A stretch of 64,000 nucleotides of DNA from Adineta vaga. Lineage: Eukaryota; Rotifera. The stretch lies in NCBI GenBank assembly GCA_021613535.1, contig CP075494.1:10726001-10790000 (forward strand). Direction: 5' to 3'. Positions 11,157-24,458 of the stretch are shown one piece after another; within the stretch, counting starts at the first letter, position 1; each line of letters begins with the position of its first letter. A model generated the notes under the pieces. That model was not told where the DNA came from, did no database searches, and worked only from the letters and a program-made list of their open reading frames with translations. A program made the position numbers and the translations under genes.

Positions 11157-14100
11157 ATGGTGAAAACAATATTATTTATTGTCCTGATTCTATCGGTTGA
11201 TTGTCATTTCAGTAAATAATAATATTATAATTAAATCTAAACAGTTCATGAACTATTTTGCTTTTCTTCATATCGTATAGATGTTTCCTACAATCAACCA
11301 ACATTTAGTCCATGTGCGGAATGGAGTACTATTGGTACTACTTTCGTTAATCAACCTACAATTGGATTTGATTTTGCCGATATTTTTGTTGATACGAACA
11401 ATACGATTTACTTTGCAGATCAATCAAATAATCGCATTCTTGTATGGTTAGCAAATGATACAAATATCTCAAGAATTATTACAGATGATTTATATAAACC
11501 TCTTAGTCTTTTCGTCATGTTAAATGGTGATATTTATATTGATAATGGTTATAGTAATGACAGAGTAAATTATTGGACATTGAACAAAACAAGTAATGTG
11601 TCTGGATTAACTTTGCGAGACAGTTGTTATGGCTTATTTGTTGATTTAAATAATACATTATATTGTTCGATAAAAAACGAACATGTCATTTATACGATAT
11701 TACTGGATATTGTCGGAGCAACAGCTTCCATCGCAGCAGGAACAAAGCAAAGTGGATCAAACTCATATGAACTTGAAGAACCTCGAGGAATTTTTGTTGA
11801 TCAAAATTTTACTTTATACGTCGCAGATTCAGAAAACGATAGAATTCAAGTATTTTTTGCCGGATTAACATCTGCCTTAACTGCATCAACAGGAACAATC
11901 CGACTTAATACACCAACAGACGTTGTTCTTGATGCTGAAGGAAACCTATTTATTGTGGACTCAAAACAAAATCGCATTATTAGTTCAGGATCCCTTGGAT
12001 TTCGCTGTGTCGTTGGATGTAATCCTGGAACATTAGTCGCCAACAATCAGCTAAATAAACCACAGGCTTTCAGTTTCGATAGTTATGGAAATATGATTAT
12101 AGCCGATAGAGGTAGTCGTCGAATTCAAAAGATTTTTTTAACAAGTAATTCCTGTGGTAAGTTAATTGCGATGATCAAAGATTCTTTGTAATTTAAAATA
12201 TCTTACAATATGAAGTTCTAAAATATATCAATGAATAAAATCAACTTTTTAGTTTATAATACAACAATAATTTCAACAACAACAACAACGATCGCAAAAA
12301 CAACAACAACAACTACTGGTGAGTTTCAATGTAGGTGAACGAATAATTAAAAACTTTCTTTCAAACAGAATTGGCTTTCCTATCAACCGATGAAATGAAC
12401 ACAGGTTCGTTGTTGCTACTGTTTTTTTTTTCATTTGCGTGTACAATTTAAATTGTTCAGATGCACTGAAGTCAACAGTACAGGATGAAACAACATCAAT
12501 CGAAATGATCACCGATAAAGACACTTCAATAGCGAGAATTTCTGGTACGTTCTTCCAAGAGGAAAACATTTATCAATGAAATTATGAATCAATAAAAATC
12601 TGTATTATATTTGATAGATACCTATTCACAATTTGAAACGACAAGTGCAGATGATGAATTGAGTACAGGTTAGTTTTTGTATCATTTCTTTCAATGGTTC
12701 TATCAAGATTATTTAGATATTGATAAACCAACAGAGGATGATGAGATGACATCATTTGAAACAACATTAGCTGAAGAAATAACATCAGACGAAATCACTA
12801 GTAAGTTTTACTGAAAACAAAAAGCTAAGACAACCACTCATTATTTTATTGAATAGATTCATTTATATCATCAGAGATTAGTCTGTCAACAGAAGCTGAT
12901 GATAAATCATCTATCGAAGCAACTATAGACGGACAGATTTCAACAGAATTAATTGAAGGTATTTACATTGATAAAAGTCATTCATACATCAGTATCATTT
13001 TAACTAGACTCAACCGAGATATCAAGCATAGCAATAACATCAGATGAAACAGATTCAGGTATGCTATTACTTTCTTTCCTCTTTCAGTTGTTCATTTAAA
13101 ATGATTTAGTTTCTCAAAAATCAACATCAATGGATGACATAGCTCACATCGAGACAAGTCCAATTTTAGAAACTACACTTGATTTAGGTAAATAATAGCT
13201 TACTAGTATGTATGATCATATCTCAGTTTTACTCTATTGTATAGATACAAGTCTAATATCTACAATGGAAACTCAAACAAATGCAGGTGAAATATGAATT
13301 CGTTTCTTTCCTATAATAATAAATTAATGAAAACTATTTAGATTCCATTGCTTCTACGATCATTGATCAAACGACGCTAGGTTTGCAAATAGTTTTTTTT
13401 CATCCTCTATTAACTGACTCTAAAATCATATAGATTCTACTCAATTATTACAAAATGATGAATCAACAAAAGAACTAATCATCAGTAAATTTAGTAGTAA
13501 ACTTTATTCAATCGAATTATATTCGTGTTCTTCTCTTTAATAGGTTCAAGTATGTCATCGACCATAGAACAACAACCAGACACGACGACTAAAGGTTTGT
13601 TTTTCATTGTTTTATTTGAGCTATTCAGTTAGAACCATTTAGAATTAACGCAATCAACACTTAACGATGATATCGAAACGTCAACTCGAGAGATAATGGC
13701 AACAGATAGTGAGTTTATTTTAACATTAATTGAGCATAGAAGGAACGATTATATCTATATACTATCATCATTTAGTTGAGACATCAACATTGGACATAAC
13801 AACAGAACAAACAAGTATAGTTGAATAATTTCTTTTCTGTTTTCGTAATTTGTTCAAATGAGTTTATATAGGTCCCCCAACGTTCACATTAAAAGATGGT
13901 AGAACAAATTCGACTTTTGAAATTCTTTCAAGTGCCAGTAAGGATGATGTTCGAGAACATTCAATGAAACCATGATAAGAATTTGTTTAGATTCAATTCT
14001 CTTGACAACAATGAAAATGAAACTAGATGCAGGTTAGTTGCGACCTTTTCTGTTTAATGTACCAATGAATATTGTTTAGATTCGAGTCTATCAACAGAAC

Positions 14101-16176
14101 AAGAATATTCAACTGTAATCCGTATAACTAATGATATAGAAATTACAACAAGTACTGGTATGTTTTTGATATAAAATAATGAATAGACACATCATTTATG
14201 AAGTTCTATCAAAAAAATCTGATGCTTTTATAGATACAAGTTCATCTTTTACAAGGACCACAGATATAACAGATAAAAGTTAGTTTTTAGTTAATTTGAT
14301 TAGCTGTCTAAGGATAATTATGTAGATTCTACGGGAACAATACAAAAAACTGCTTTAACAACAATTGAAACAACAGTAAATCAAGAGATTTCATCTAAAT
14401 CAATGATCGGTAAGTTTTCTTATTTAAATAAAAGTTGAATCAACAGTAGATAGCAAATGTTAAATGATGTTCTATCTCAATTAATAGATTCAACAGTGTT
14501 GTCAACGGTGGAAATATTCACAGATAAAACAGATGCTGGTTTGAATATGTTTTTGTGCAATATATATTTTTCTTCACACAATATTGTTTAGTGTCGACCC
14601 AAATAACGGAAAGTTATAATACGATAACTATAGAAACCTCATCAGTTCTACAATCGACAGAAATTTCAGGTGAGTGTAAGCAAGAAACAATCAACCCCAC
14701 TGATTCCATTTCATAGACGCCAACATATCATCGACAATGATAACATCACTCGGTAAGTTTGAAGCTAAAAAAAGCAAAATCAGAAATATAAATAGCTCTT
14801 TTCCACAAAAGCATATCAGATAGTAGGTTTCACATCATTCTAATTTATAGATTCTGTTGTCTCATCATCATCAAAGACAACAACGTCAACAACGTCAACA
14901 ACGTCAACAACATCAACAACGTCAACAACATCAACAACGTCAACAACGTCCACGTCAACAACGTCAACAACGTCAACAACATCAACAACGTCAACAACGT
15001 CAACAACATCAACAACGTCAACGTCAACAACGTCAACAACGTCAACAACAACAACGTCAACATCGTCATCAACAACGGCATCAGTTGTCTACAGTTAGTT
15101 TTATTATTAGCAAACTCTCATCAAATTCATTTGTGATTCTATTTTATAGATTCAACTACGTTGTTTCCGTTAACAGCAACAGTGAACCAATCCATACCAA
15201 GTTAGTTATCTCATATTTTCCTCGAGTATCTATCAATCATACATTGCTTTAGCTTCGCTTCATTGAATATCACCCTTACTCACACCCACATCCTAAGTAA
15301 TAGTACTAACTCAATTCTTTTCTCTCATTAAATGACCTATTTTATGAATTCATCGATCACATATTTTCTTATTATGGACACGGGGGGATGTATATATTTA
15401 TTTGATTCTAGTTTCATCAATTGCTAGTTTCATTCCACCAACGTGCAATTCTTCGTCTATGATTGGTACATTGTGCAATATCTCTAGTGCTCCTTGCGAC
15501 GCTCTCAATCCATGTCAAAATTCAGGCAATTGTATTAATAGCAATAATTATGCAGGTGGTTACAGTTGCATGTGTTCTGCTGGCTTCAGTGGAGCTCGAT
15601 GCGAATTTGACATTCGCGCATGTAAACCAGATACCTGTTGGAATAATGGTACGTTTTAAAGAATATGGTTGCCTTTAAAAATGAAATAGACTTTTGTCTA
15701 ATATAGGTAGCTGTACTACTAATAACTCTCAAAATACTTTCGTATGCGAATGCAAAGCGGGATGGGCAAGTATTCATTGTGAAACTATTGTGAATCATTG
15801 TTTAAATGTGACATGTCAAAACCAAGGTATATGTCGACCATTACATCAGGATTATGAATGTGAATGTTTACGTGACAAGTATTCGGGTCGTCACTGTGAG
15901 ATCATTTACGGTGGTTTAATTGTTCGAAGGATCCTTGCGAAATCAATTGGTTATATTTCTCTTTTATGTCTTATTGCAACAGCATCATTTATTGTTATCT
16001 TAGATATATTACGCTATTGTTTTGACATTGATCCAGTTCTTGCTGAACGTGAACGCATGCAACGTAAGAAAGCACTTAAGACAAAGAAAAAATCCCGTGC
16101 TACTACCCATGTGCAATACGTAAATAAAAAACCAACACAACCGAAGAAACTGGAAACAATCGTAGAAGATGTTTAA
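11157..16176 (+). CDS. NHL-repeat / micro-exon Ser-Thr stalk / EGF single-pass membrane protein
   Basis: Exon 1 (11157-11211) encodes a signal peptide, MVKTILFIVLILSVDCHFS. Exon 2 (11281-12156) encodes an NHL propeller with recurrent IFVDxNNTIYFAD, LYVADSENDRIQVF and MIIADRGSRRIQKI blades. About two dozen micro-exons follow from 12253 to 15200; those measured (66, 36, 84, 51, 243, 51 nt) are multiples of three and phase 1 at both ends, and they encode a Ser/Thr/Asp/Glu-rich stalk. Exon 14851-15093 contains a Thr-Thr-Ser minisatellite. Exon 15412-15648 and the last exon (15707-16176) encode three EGF repeats (for example CQNQGICRPLHQDYECEC), one TM helix (YISLLCLIATASFIVILDIL) and a basic tail ending at TAA. 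The layout matches the minus-strand paralogue at 1.9-4.8 kb. A cell-surface adhesion or receptor role is inferred; the ligand is unknown. A few micro-exons near 13.8-14.0 kb have unclear borders. Confidence 0.85.
14875..15070 (+). repeat. In-frame (ACAACGTCA)n minisatellite encoding Thr-Thr-Ser repeats
   Basis: A run of 9-bp units (ACAACGTCA with ACAACATCA variants and shortened units) lies wholly inside stalk exon 14851-15093. The coding frame reads Thr-Thr-Ser over and over. Long frames also stay open in other phases and on the opposite strand (Arg-Gln-Gln, Leu-Thr-Leu-Leu), which are shadows. Such a tract would be heavily O-glycosylated and is expected to vary in copy number between individuals. 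Confidence 0.9.
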
Positions 16177-16353
16177 GGATATGAAAAAAGAAAGAAAACT
16201 TATATTGTTTTAGTTGTTGTCATTGTTTTATTTTCTCCGCGAATTCGAAACCAATCTGTTGCTTATGTGATTTGAAATTGAAATTAAACAAAAATCATTT
16301 TAAACTATAAAAATTGATTTATTCAAAAATCAAAAGATAAAAAATATAAAAAT

Positions 16354-19300
16354 TTAAGTTTTAGCACTTTTTATTCGTAACATTCTAACTGATGTCGAAG
16401 GGGGTTGTGTTGTTACACCTAAATTTGTAAGAAGCTCTTCTGTTAATGGCGTTATTTTTTCAATATGTACATTCGCAGTTTGTGGTCGTTTCATTGACGA
16501 TGTTGTTTGAAGACGTGAACGTGTATTCGTCAAACGTTGTCGATCACGTAGATACATAGAATTCGATGTCATCGGACGATTACGTGTCAAAAGAATTTGA
16601 TAAGGTGTTACTGGTCGTGCTGATGTTACTGTTCGTGAATTTTGTGTCATCATAGATGGTGATAGAAGATTATTTGTTCCATCATTTAATACAACTTGTT
16701 CAAATTCTTCTTCAATTTCATTTAAATTCGTACGTAAAGTTTCAACTTGATGAAAAGCATCAATTTTCAACGAACGTTCCTGTTCTAGTTTTTTCTTTGT
16801 TTGCATTAAATCTCGTTTGACATAAGCTTGTGCTACTTTCATCGCATGATTTTCTCGTTGAAATTCACTTGTTTTCTTTTCTAATTCATGATCTTTCATT
16901 ATCAATTGATTACTTTGTTCTTGCATCCAACGTAGTTTTGTTTCAATGATTTGATTTTGATTCAATGCTTGACGTAAATCACTAATACGTTCAATATTGG
17001 CTTTATTTTCTGTTTTACTTTCTGTTTCAAAGATTTTCTTATATTGTCCTTCATTAGTAGTTATACGTTTTCGTAAATAATTATTTGCTTTTTTCAATGC
17101 TTGAATTTCTTCGACTTGTTTCGTTGTTTTATAAACATAACGTTTTTGATGTTGATGTAATTCATATTGTAACTGTGCAATCGTTTTTTCTAATTCACTT
17201 TTATGTCGACGATATTCACGTTCAGTTTCTTCAATTCGTTCTCGTTGTATTTTTTCATCTTGATAATGTTGATCATGTAAATCTTCGATTAATTTCGTAT
17301 GTTTATTATGAAGATCATCAGCAATCATCTTTGCACTTGTTGCTAATTTTGTTCGAGCTAATTCATGTGTTTCAACACGAATTGCTTTGATTATCGCGAT
17401 CGTATTAAGAAATAATTCTGCACGATATTTTTCAAATTCTGTACGCAACTGTAGATTCGTTTCTAGTAAATCTTGAATTTTAATTTGAAAATTTTCACGA
17501 ATATGAATTAATTCTTTATCAAATCGAAGTTGTTTATCAATTTGTAGTTGGCCATTCAATGAACGAAGTTGAATAAGTTCATTAAGAAGATCAAAATAGG
17601 CAGATAAGGCGAGTAATTGAGAATCAATTTCCATTGTATATTGTTGATCTTGAAGTTGAGAACGAAGTGATTTCAATTCATTATCACGTTCAATCATTGC
17701 TTGACGAATATTATAGAGAACATTTTCATAATAACTACTATAATTCACGTAATTTTCACGTTCACGTTGCATTAGACGATTACCAGCTTCTTTTAAACAT
17801 ACTTCTAAATCACTTCGACGAATACAATAAACATCTGTTGATCGAAAGGAATTTGATGACGTGATAGTACTCTCGGTGTCTTCTAGAAAGAAACAAACAA
17901 ATAACGATTGTCTTTGAAAATATAAGAGTTTATTCTTACTAGAATTATCATTGGTAGAAGGTGAATTAGGTGTTGATTGTTCATCTTTATATTCATATTC
18001 TGATAACATTTGACTAAATTCATCTAAGATATTTGATCTTAATACCGAAAATGTTTCAGTAAATTGTTGTTTTTTCCATATATCAGTTGGAATACTACTT
18101 TCTTCTCGAAGTCGTTCAGATAAAACAATTGTTCGTTCTTTTTTCAAAACTTTTAATGTATCAGTCATCATAAATTTTCCTTCTAATTCAATTAATAATC
18201 GTATTACTAATGCATGCTTATATTCATATTCAGTTACATGTGGTGGTAATTGCCCATTGACTAGAGCAACTGGAAAATCATTATAAAAATTACTATGTCC
18301 CGTTGTTATAGACAATTGTCGTAGAATTGGACTGCGAACTTCATCACGATAACTAATAAATCCATCATCGAAGATTTTCAATGTATTTATTGCAGCAACA
18401 TTTAGTTTAGCAGTACACCAAGCATATCGAATAAGTTCAAAGCGAATACATTCAATAATGTAAAGTTCAAGATGTAAATAATTTGTTAGATATTCATCTG
18501 TAGATGCCTAAAGAGATTGATTTCATTGATTAGATAGACAACTCGCACTATACTATTTACCTCTTTTCGACGTAGAATAGTTGTTGCTAAATCATTTGTT
18601 TTCTTTGGTTTAACAATATCTTCAATATTTTTTAACATAACTTGTGTGGAAATAAATTCCGTATTGGCTAATGCTAATTCTTGTGGTTTCAAACCAATTA
18701 AACATAAATGAATGAGATCAATCAAGGCATATGTCGGCCACGAAAGTCTTTTTGCATTGATATTATATTGATATTCATGTACTGTCCATGGATAGAATTG
18801 TTTTGCAGATGCTTGAACAGGTAATAATGGTTCAGGTAAAATCGAATAGATCGGTCGATAACGATTGAAATCACTAACAAAATTTTGTAAAACCGGTAAA
18901 GAATGAGAACGAAGATTATTGAATGCCATTTGGTTTTTTCCTTTGAGAAAACAATCTGGAATAAGATATCCTATAGAAAAATAGATTTGAAAGATTGTTA
19001 AACGTCGTTTCGTTTCTAGAAGATTCGCAACATTTGATAATGATGTAGACGATAATGAATGAATTTCTTGTTGAATTTCATGTAATTCAGATGCAAATTC
19101 ACCACTTTGATCAAATGTTGATAATTCATTCGTTCGTTCACTAACTAAAACATAGAAACAAATGAGTTGCTTTATATATTTCGAGAAAAAAGAAAAATCT
19201 AATCTTTTACATCGTTGTTCCACATTAGCTACGAGTGCATTCAATTGCGCATAACCAACAAGTATATGAATGAGATCATTAAATGATGATATAATACGTA

Positions 19301-22300
19301 GAATATCTTGTAAACGTTTCTGTAATTCATTCAAATCTAATTTAAGTTCACGAAAGATATTTAATTGTTCTAAAAACGATGGAATATACCAAAGATTAGC
19401 AAGTTCGGTTCCATTTTCATTTAATAAGCTTTTCGGTCGATGTTTATAACCATTACTGGTTAATTCTTCTGCGATCACAGATGATGAAACATTTGAATCA
19501 GATTTTGAAGTTATTGCTGCTGTTGGTAGAATTACAGGTATAGGTTTTGGCCAAAGAAAATGTGATCGACTTGTTAATGGAAATTGTTGTAAAAGATGAG
19601 TTAAACTTAAATAAGCTTGAATAATTTGTAATCGTAGAAGAATTAATGTGTTTCGTTGATGAATACGATTGATGAAATCATTGAGAAGAGAACGTTTTAA
19701 TTTTTCAGCTTCACGTACTTGTTGATATTGCATTGGTTTTGAGTCACGTTGACGAATAAATTCCGTTAGCATTGCATTACGATAAGGTGTTTTTTCGAAT
19801 TGAATTGAAATAAAATAATTCTCACGAAAAAGTTTACGACGATTTGTTTCATTGAGAACATCGGTTAGAAGAGCATTCGGTTGATCAATTTGTGATTTAC
19901 CTAGATGAAAGATTAAAATCTCCTTCTCTTTTACGAAACAATTAAAAAAAAAGTTACCTGATGTTGGTCGTTTTCCACCTGATGAACTTTTTGTTTGTTC
20001 GGTATTTGTATTCAATTTCGTTGCTTTTAATTGTTGTGCAATACATATAATTGCTATTCGATGTTGTAAAATTGCTGAATAGATCAAATGATTATGCATT
20101 AATTGTAATCGTAAAACTGTTTTGAAATTATTGATTGCTTCATCTGCATCATTCATGTAAGCTAACCATTGATCTTTTTGTCGAAAATTCATTCGTCCAA
20201 TTGTACCTTCTTCTAATTCATGTATAGCAAATAATAAATGCTGTTGACCAGTTATTTTATCTAATTGACCATCAACTAATTGACTGGTAATATGATGATT
20301 ATCTGTACTGATATTTGGTAAATTTCTTGATTGTGCAAATTCAAATTGAATAAAACGTAAGGATAAATGTGATTGATCAATCGACATAGTATCCAATTGT
20401 TGTTTATAAACTGTTGTTAATAGTTCTGTTTCACTTGCCGAACGAATTAAACGATAACGCAATGTAACTAATTCAATTAGATTCGAATTTAATTTTAAGT
20501 ATTTTTCATATTGTTCTTTTTTTGTTGTTCGAGCTTCATCAACTTGTTTAAGAATTTCATAGGCTAATTTACCCATCATGGATGGATGATCACTATATAA
20601 TGTATTGAAAATATCACGCTGTTGATTAGGAGAATACATTGAACCTGGTTGAGAAAGTTTTTTATATGATGCAAAGATTTCTTCGAGATATTCAAGTTCA
20701 TAAATGAGTTTTTCTGTTAAAGATAAATTTGTTTGTCGTTGTAATTGTTCGAATTCTATTAATTCATTAAAAGAATTTTTCAATATATGTGGAAGACGTG
20801 TTAACGTTGAAAGTGATTCAATAAATTCAAAAAGATAATAACTATGCATTTTTGAAATACTTAAATAAATTGGTGGTGAAGTTTGTATTCGTGTCGATGG
20901 AAAATATGCACCATAATCGGTTGTATCAAAAAGATTTTCAGTTATTTGTCGCATATCATTTACATGACGATCGATATATTCACGAATAAGTGAAAGATAT
21001 TGTTCAAGATAACGAATTTCTAATGAATAGGAATGAGCAAAATACTCATCCGTACGAAAGTCAATTCGTGGACGACGAACACTAATATCTAGAATTGTTT
21101 GAGCAATAATATGACGTTCATCCTGATCGAATGTATGTTGATAGATTTCATAATAACAATCGATTAATTGACGTTTTAATTGAAGATAAATAAATTCATA
21201 TTCCCAAAGATTATAAAGAATTTCAAATCGATCCATTTTTTTGATAGATTCACTATCGTTTGTTGTTTTTTGAGATTTTAATGAAGCTTTCTCAAGAAAA
21301 TAGGAACCAATCGAAATGATTTCTTGTTCAAGTTCATTTAAATCATCAAATGAACAATCATAGATAATATGTATTCCACTTGGATCTTGAACATGAATAA
21401 TTGATCCATCATTTTCAATCGTTGTTTCATGAGAAAAATCTTCAATATTATCAATATGTTCTCCCGATTGCATATATTCTAATGTATCAAGTGTACATTC
21501 ATGTGGAGTATCGAATAGATATGTGTGTGGAACATAATTATTAAAACGTTGATCGATAACTTGAAGATCTTTTCCTTTAGTTGAAATTGTTAAACGTTGT
21601 TCATAGATAGTTATAGTTCGTTGTAATGAACGAAGATAATTAAATTCATTTAAACAACGATAACGAAGAGTACGAATACGAAGTAAACGAAGTATTAAAT
21701 AGGATAATTGTAAACCATACGATTCCGATGCATCATTATTTTCTGTATCATTATCACGATTTTGACCGGATGTATCATCAAGACCAAGTTTTTGTAACGT
21801 TTCAAGATAATTGAATTCATCTCGTTTCATATAATGATTTGAACGATTCGATGAATCTTGAAAATCATAAGAATCTAATTGAAACAAACAAATTATGATC
21901 TAATCTCGTATACTATTTTCGAGATAAGAGTATTTTTGATACAATTCATCGTTAACATTCGAAAAAACTTCTTTCATTATTTAGCCGCATGTAAAAAAGC
22001 AACTACAAAAGTTTACCCTCGTAGCAATTTGAAACGTTAGTTTATTCTAAAATGACCTTGAAGGTATCTATAACTAAGTAATCAATTAAACAAACATTTG
22101 CATCGACCTATTCTTCTACTTTTCATTTTGAGAAATTTTACCTTGTAAATCATCATTATCTTGATTATCTTTGCTGTTTTCATCTTCTTTATTTGTTCCA
22201 TTTTCTGAATTTAAATCAAAAATATTCTTCCAAAAGATATCACTCATTGCCACAGCTCGGGCTGAATTTGTCGTTGAAGCATCTAAAACTAATTTCGCTG

Positions 22301-23689
22301 TTGTATTCGTCTTTGCTTTTAAAGCTAAGAGATATTGTTTAAGAACATTGATTCCTTTATCGGCATTTCTTACATGTAAAAATTGAGTAATTTTCATTAA
22401 TAATTCATCATTTTTACTATTTTTTATATATTTCCAATAATCACGTTCACGTTGAGGATCACGTTCAGCTTTCAATGTAACAAAAGGTATCCATGTTGAT
22501 TTCTTGATTAATTTACAAGTTGAAGATTGTCGTGCTTGAGAAATCATTTTTGGTCTAGCAGATTCATAGAGTACGCTAACTCGTTCACGTTCTTGTTCAG
22601 AAAAAATGACTCGATAATGTCGAATAACATTCGCATATAACTCCATTTCATCTCCAGTTGTACGAATTTTTGAAGTGTCCAATGGTAATGAATAAAGACG
22701 AAAAAGTAGATTTAATCTTTCAATACTCTGTTTTTGATCCAATTCAATCGATGGTATACGAGACATAGCTGTTGTGGTTTGAAATGGTGATATTGGAGGT
22801 TGAAGATTAATTGTGAATGCTTGAGTATCTGGTGAAAAACGTGTACGAAATTTTAAATGAGAGATTCGAATTAATTCCGTTAATTGATCGAAATATTTCT
22901 GACCACGATATTGACAAACAAGAAAACGAATATAAGCAACATAATCATCATTGACAACTGCCTACAATTGAAATGTTTTCCATGAATACAAAAGATGAAT
23001 CAATGATTTACCTGATTGGTAATTTTTGAAGCTGCAACTTGTGGTAACAATAATGCTTCTCGAATAGAACTTAATCGATGTGAACGTTCAAGTGCATCAT
23101 TAAATTCTGCTAAGATTCTTGCAGATCTATCATGAAATTGTTGTTCAACTTGAGTATAATCAATTTGTTGTTGACAAAAACGTTTCCATCGTATCGTATG
23201 TAATGTTTTTGCATATGTTAATGAAGATAATCGTTTTAAATAGAATGTTTCTAAAAGTAATGGTAAAGATTCAGGTGAATAATCACTTTGCGATAATGAA
23301 CATGTATTTAATTCATCTTCGAATTCATTCGATAAAATTGGTAGATCCGGTACAGTTGGAACATGTGCAAGACGTTCTAAATATAATCGACGTTCTCGAC
23401 TATAATGTGCTGGATCTTTTGGTAAAAGATATGAACTAAATGGTCGCGTAAATGTTAAATCATGTGCAACTTCATTTTCTTCAATATCTGCTTTAATTTC
23501 ATTATATTCATGTAGAATTTGTTGTTCAGTTTTAATCAATTGATTTCTGTCTTCAATATGATCCAAATGTGAATCAAGTTCATGTGTCCATACTTGCATT
23601 CTTAAGAGTATAGATATGTCTATTAACCTTGAACGTATGTTTTCTAACTTTCTCTCTACTCGTGCTTGATTTGATGTCTTGATGGACAA
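16354..23689 (-). CDS. Giant coiled-coil protein, CCDC162-like (probable ciliary protein)
   Basis: Seven exons were joined by frame and splice signals: 23689-23012, 22961-22142, 21874-19958, 19900-19211, 19144-18561, 18507-17940 and 17882-16354. They give about 2,260 residues. The segments appear as separate ORFs only because of introns. The N-terminal exon includes ADIEENEVAHDLTFTRPF and SYLLPKDPAHYSRERRLYLE. The middle is helical, and the C-terminal 450 residues are long heptad-rich coiled coil. The tail has basic Arg-Pro-x-Thr motifs (ARPVTPYQ, NRPMTSNS, KRPQTANV). By recollection the N-terminal block resembles the DUF4549/CCDC162 (C6orf183) family, which is patchily conserved in ciliated animals; this is a moderate match. 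The first in-frame codon at 23689 is TTG, so the true start is either a small upstream exon (an acceptor-like TTTTCTTTTCTGATTGTCCATCAAG precedes it in part) or the internal ATG near 23600. Three introns (57, 66, 57 bp) are in frame and stop-free. Confidence 0.6.
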
Positions 23690-24458
23690 TCAGAAAAGAA
23701 AAATTCTCCACCGTTTTTTTTTCTTTCGTTCTATTTTTTTTTGTTGCTATCATCGTTCACGATTTCTTTTTCTTCTCGTTTTCTTTTTAAACAAACGAAT
23801 AAAGCCAAAATAATAACGGAACAGTTGAGTTGATTGGAAAAGGGGAGAGAGCGGGAGAAAGAAACCGATGACGACGATGTGCATACAACCATCGTCTAGT
23901 AAACAGCATTTAGATTGTTTGAAAGATTTCTAACAAATATAACTAGACAACGACAAAAGAGAAAAATGATCGACATGGTTACTATGTATATAATAAGAAA
24001 AAAAGTATGCCATATGATTGGTTTTGAAAAACAAAACACTTCTAAGATTACATGAGACTAATTAGAACAAAGTAAAAGAAAATCAGATTTCATTATTATC
24101 GATGTTATCGATCAAATAACAGAAATGTTATTATTTCAATTCAAAACAAAAAAGACTCATAGAAAAGGAAGTGAGTCTATTTCACGAGTTTATTGAAATC
24201 AAGTTCAATACGTGATAATCAAGCTTGAATGAAGTTCATATAGAACTCAATGTCGAGACATAGACAAATATTTACAATAACTCTTCAATTTACATATGAC
24301 ATTGGATCGTCTCGTATTTCTTTCTTCATTATTCATATCTTTATTTTGCTTACAGAAAATTCAATACAAAAACAGTTAGATCGGATACATAATATACACA
24401 TGAAGGAATATCGGAACAATATAACAAGAGATAAAAGAAAAACAACATGGAGATAATA
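23690..24458. other. Intergenic, low-complexity
   Basis: AT-rich with pyrimidine tracts on the plus strand near 23700-23790 that may be the polypyrimidine part of a 5' intron of the coiled-coil gene. The 68-codon ORF at 24250-24456 shows no family or splice support. Confidence 0.4.

Noticed and set aside
14845-15081. Minus-strand Leu-Thr-rich ORF and plus-strand Arg-Gln-rich ORF over the minisatellite
   Set aside because: Both are alternative frames of the 9-bp repeat; the spliced Thr-Thr-Ser frame fits exon phase and the paralogue.
17085-17390. Plus-strand ORFs inside the coiled-coil gene (also 17634-17864, 23119-23439, 22171-22386)
   Set aside because: They are antisense shadows of a long, clearly coding minus-strand frame and are rich in His/Val/Phe as expected from reversed coiled-coil codons.
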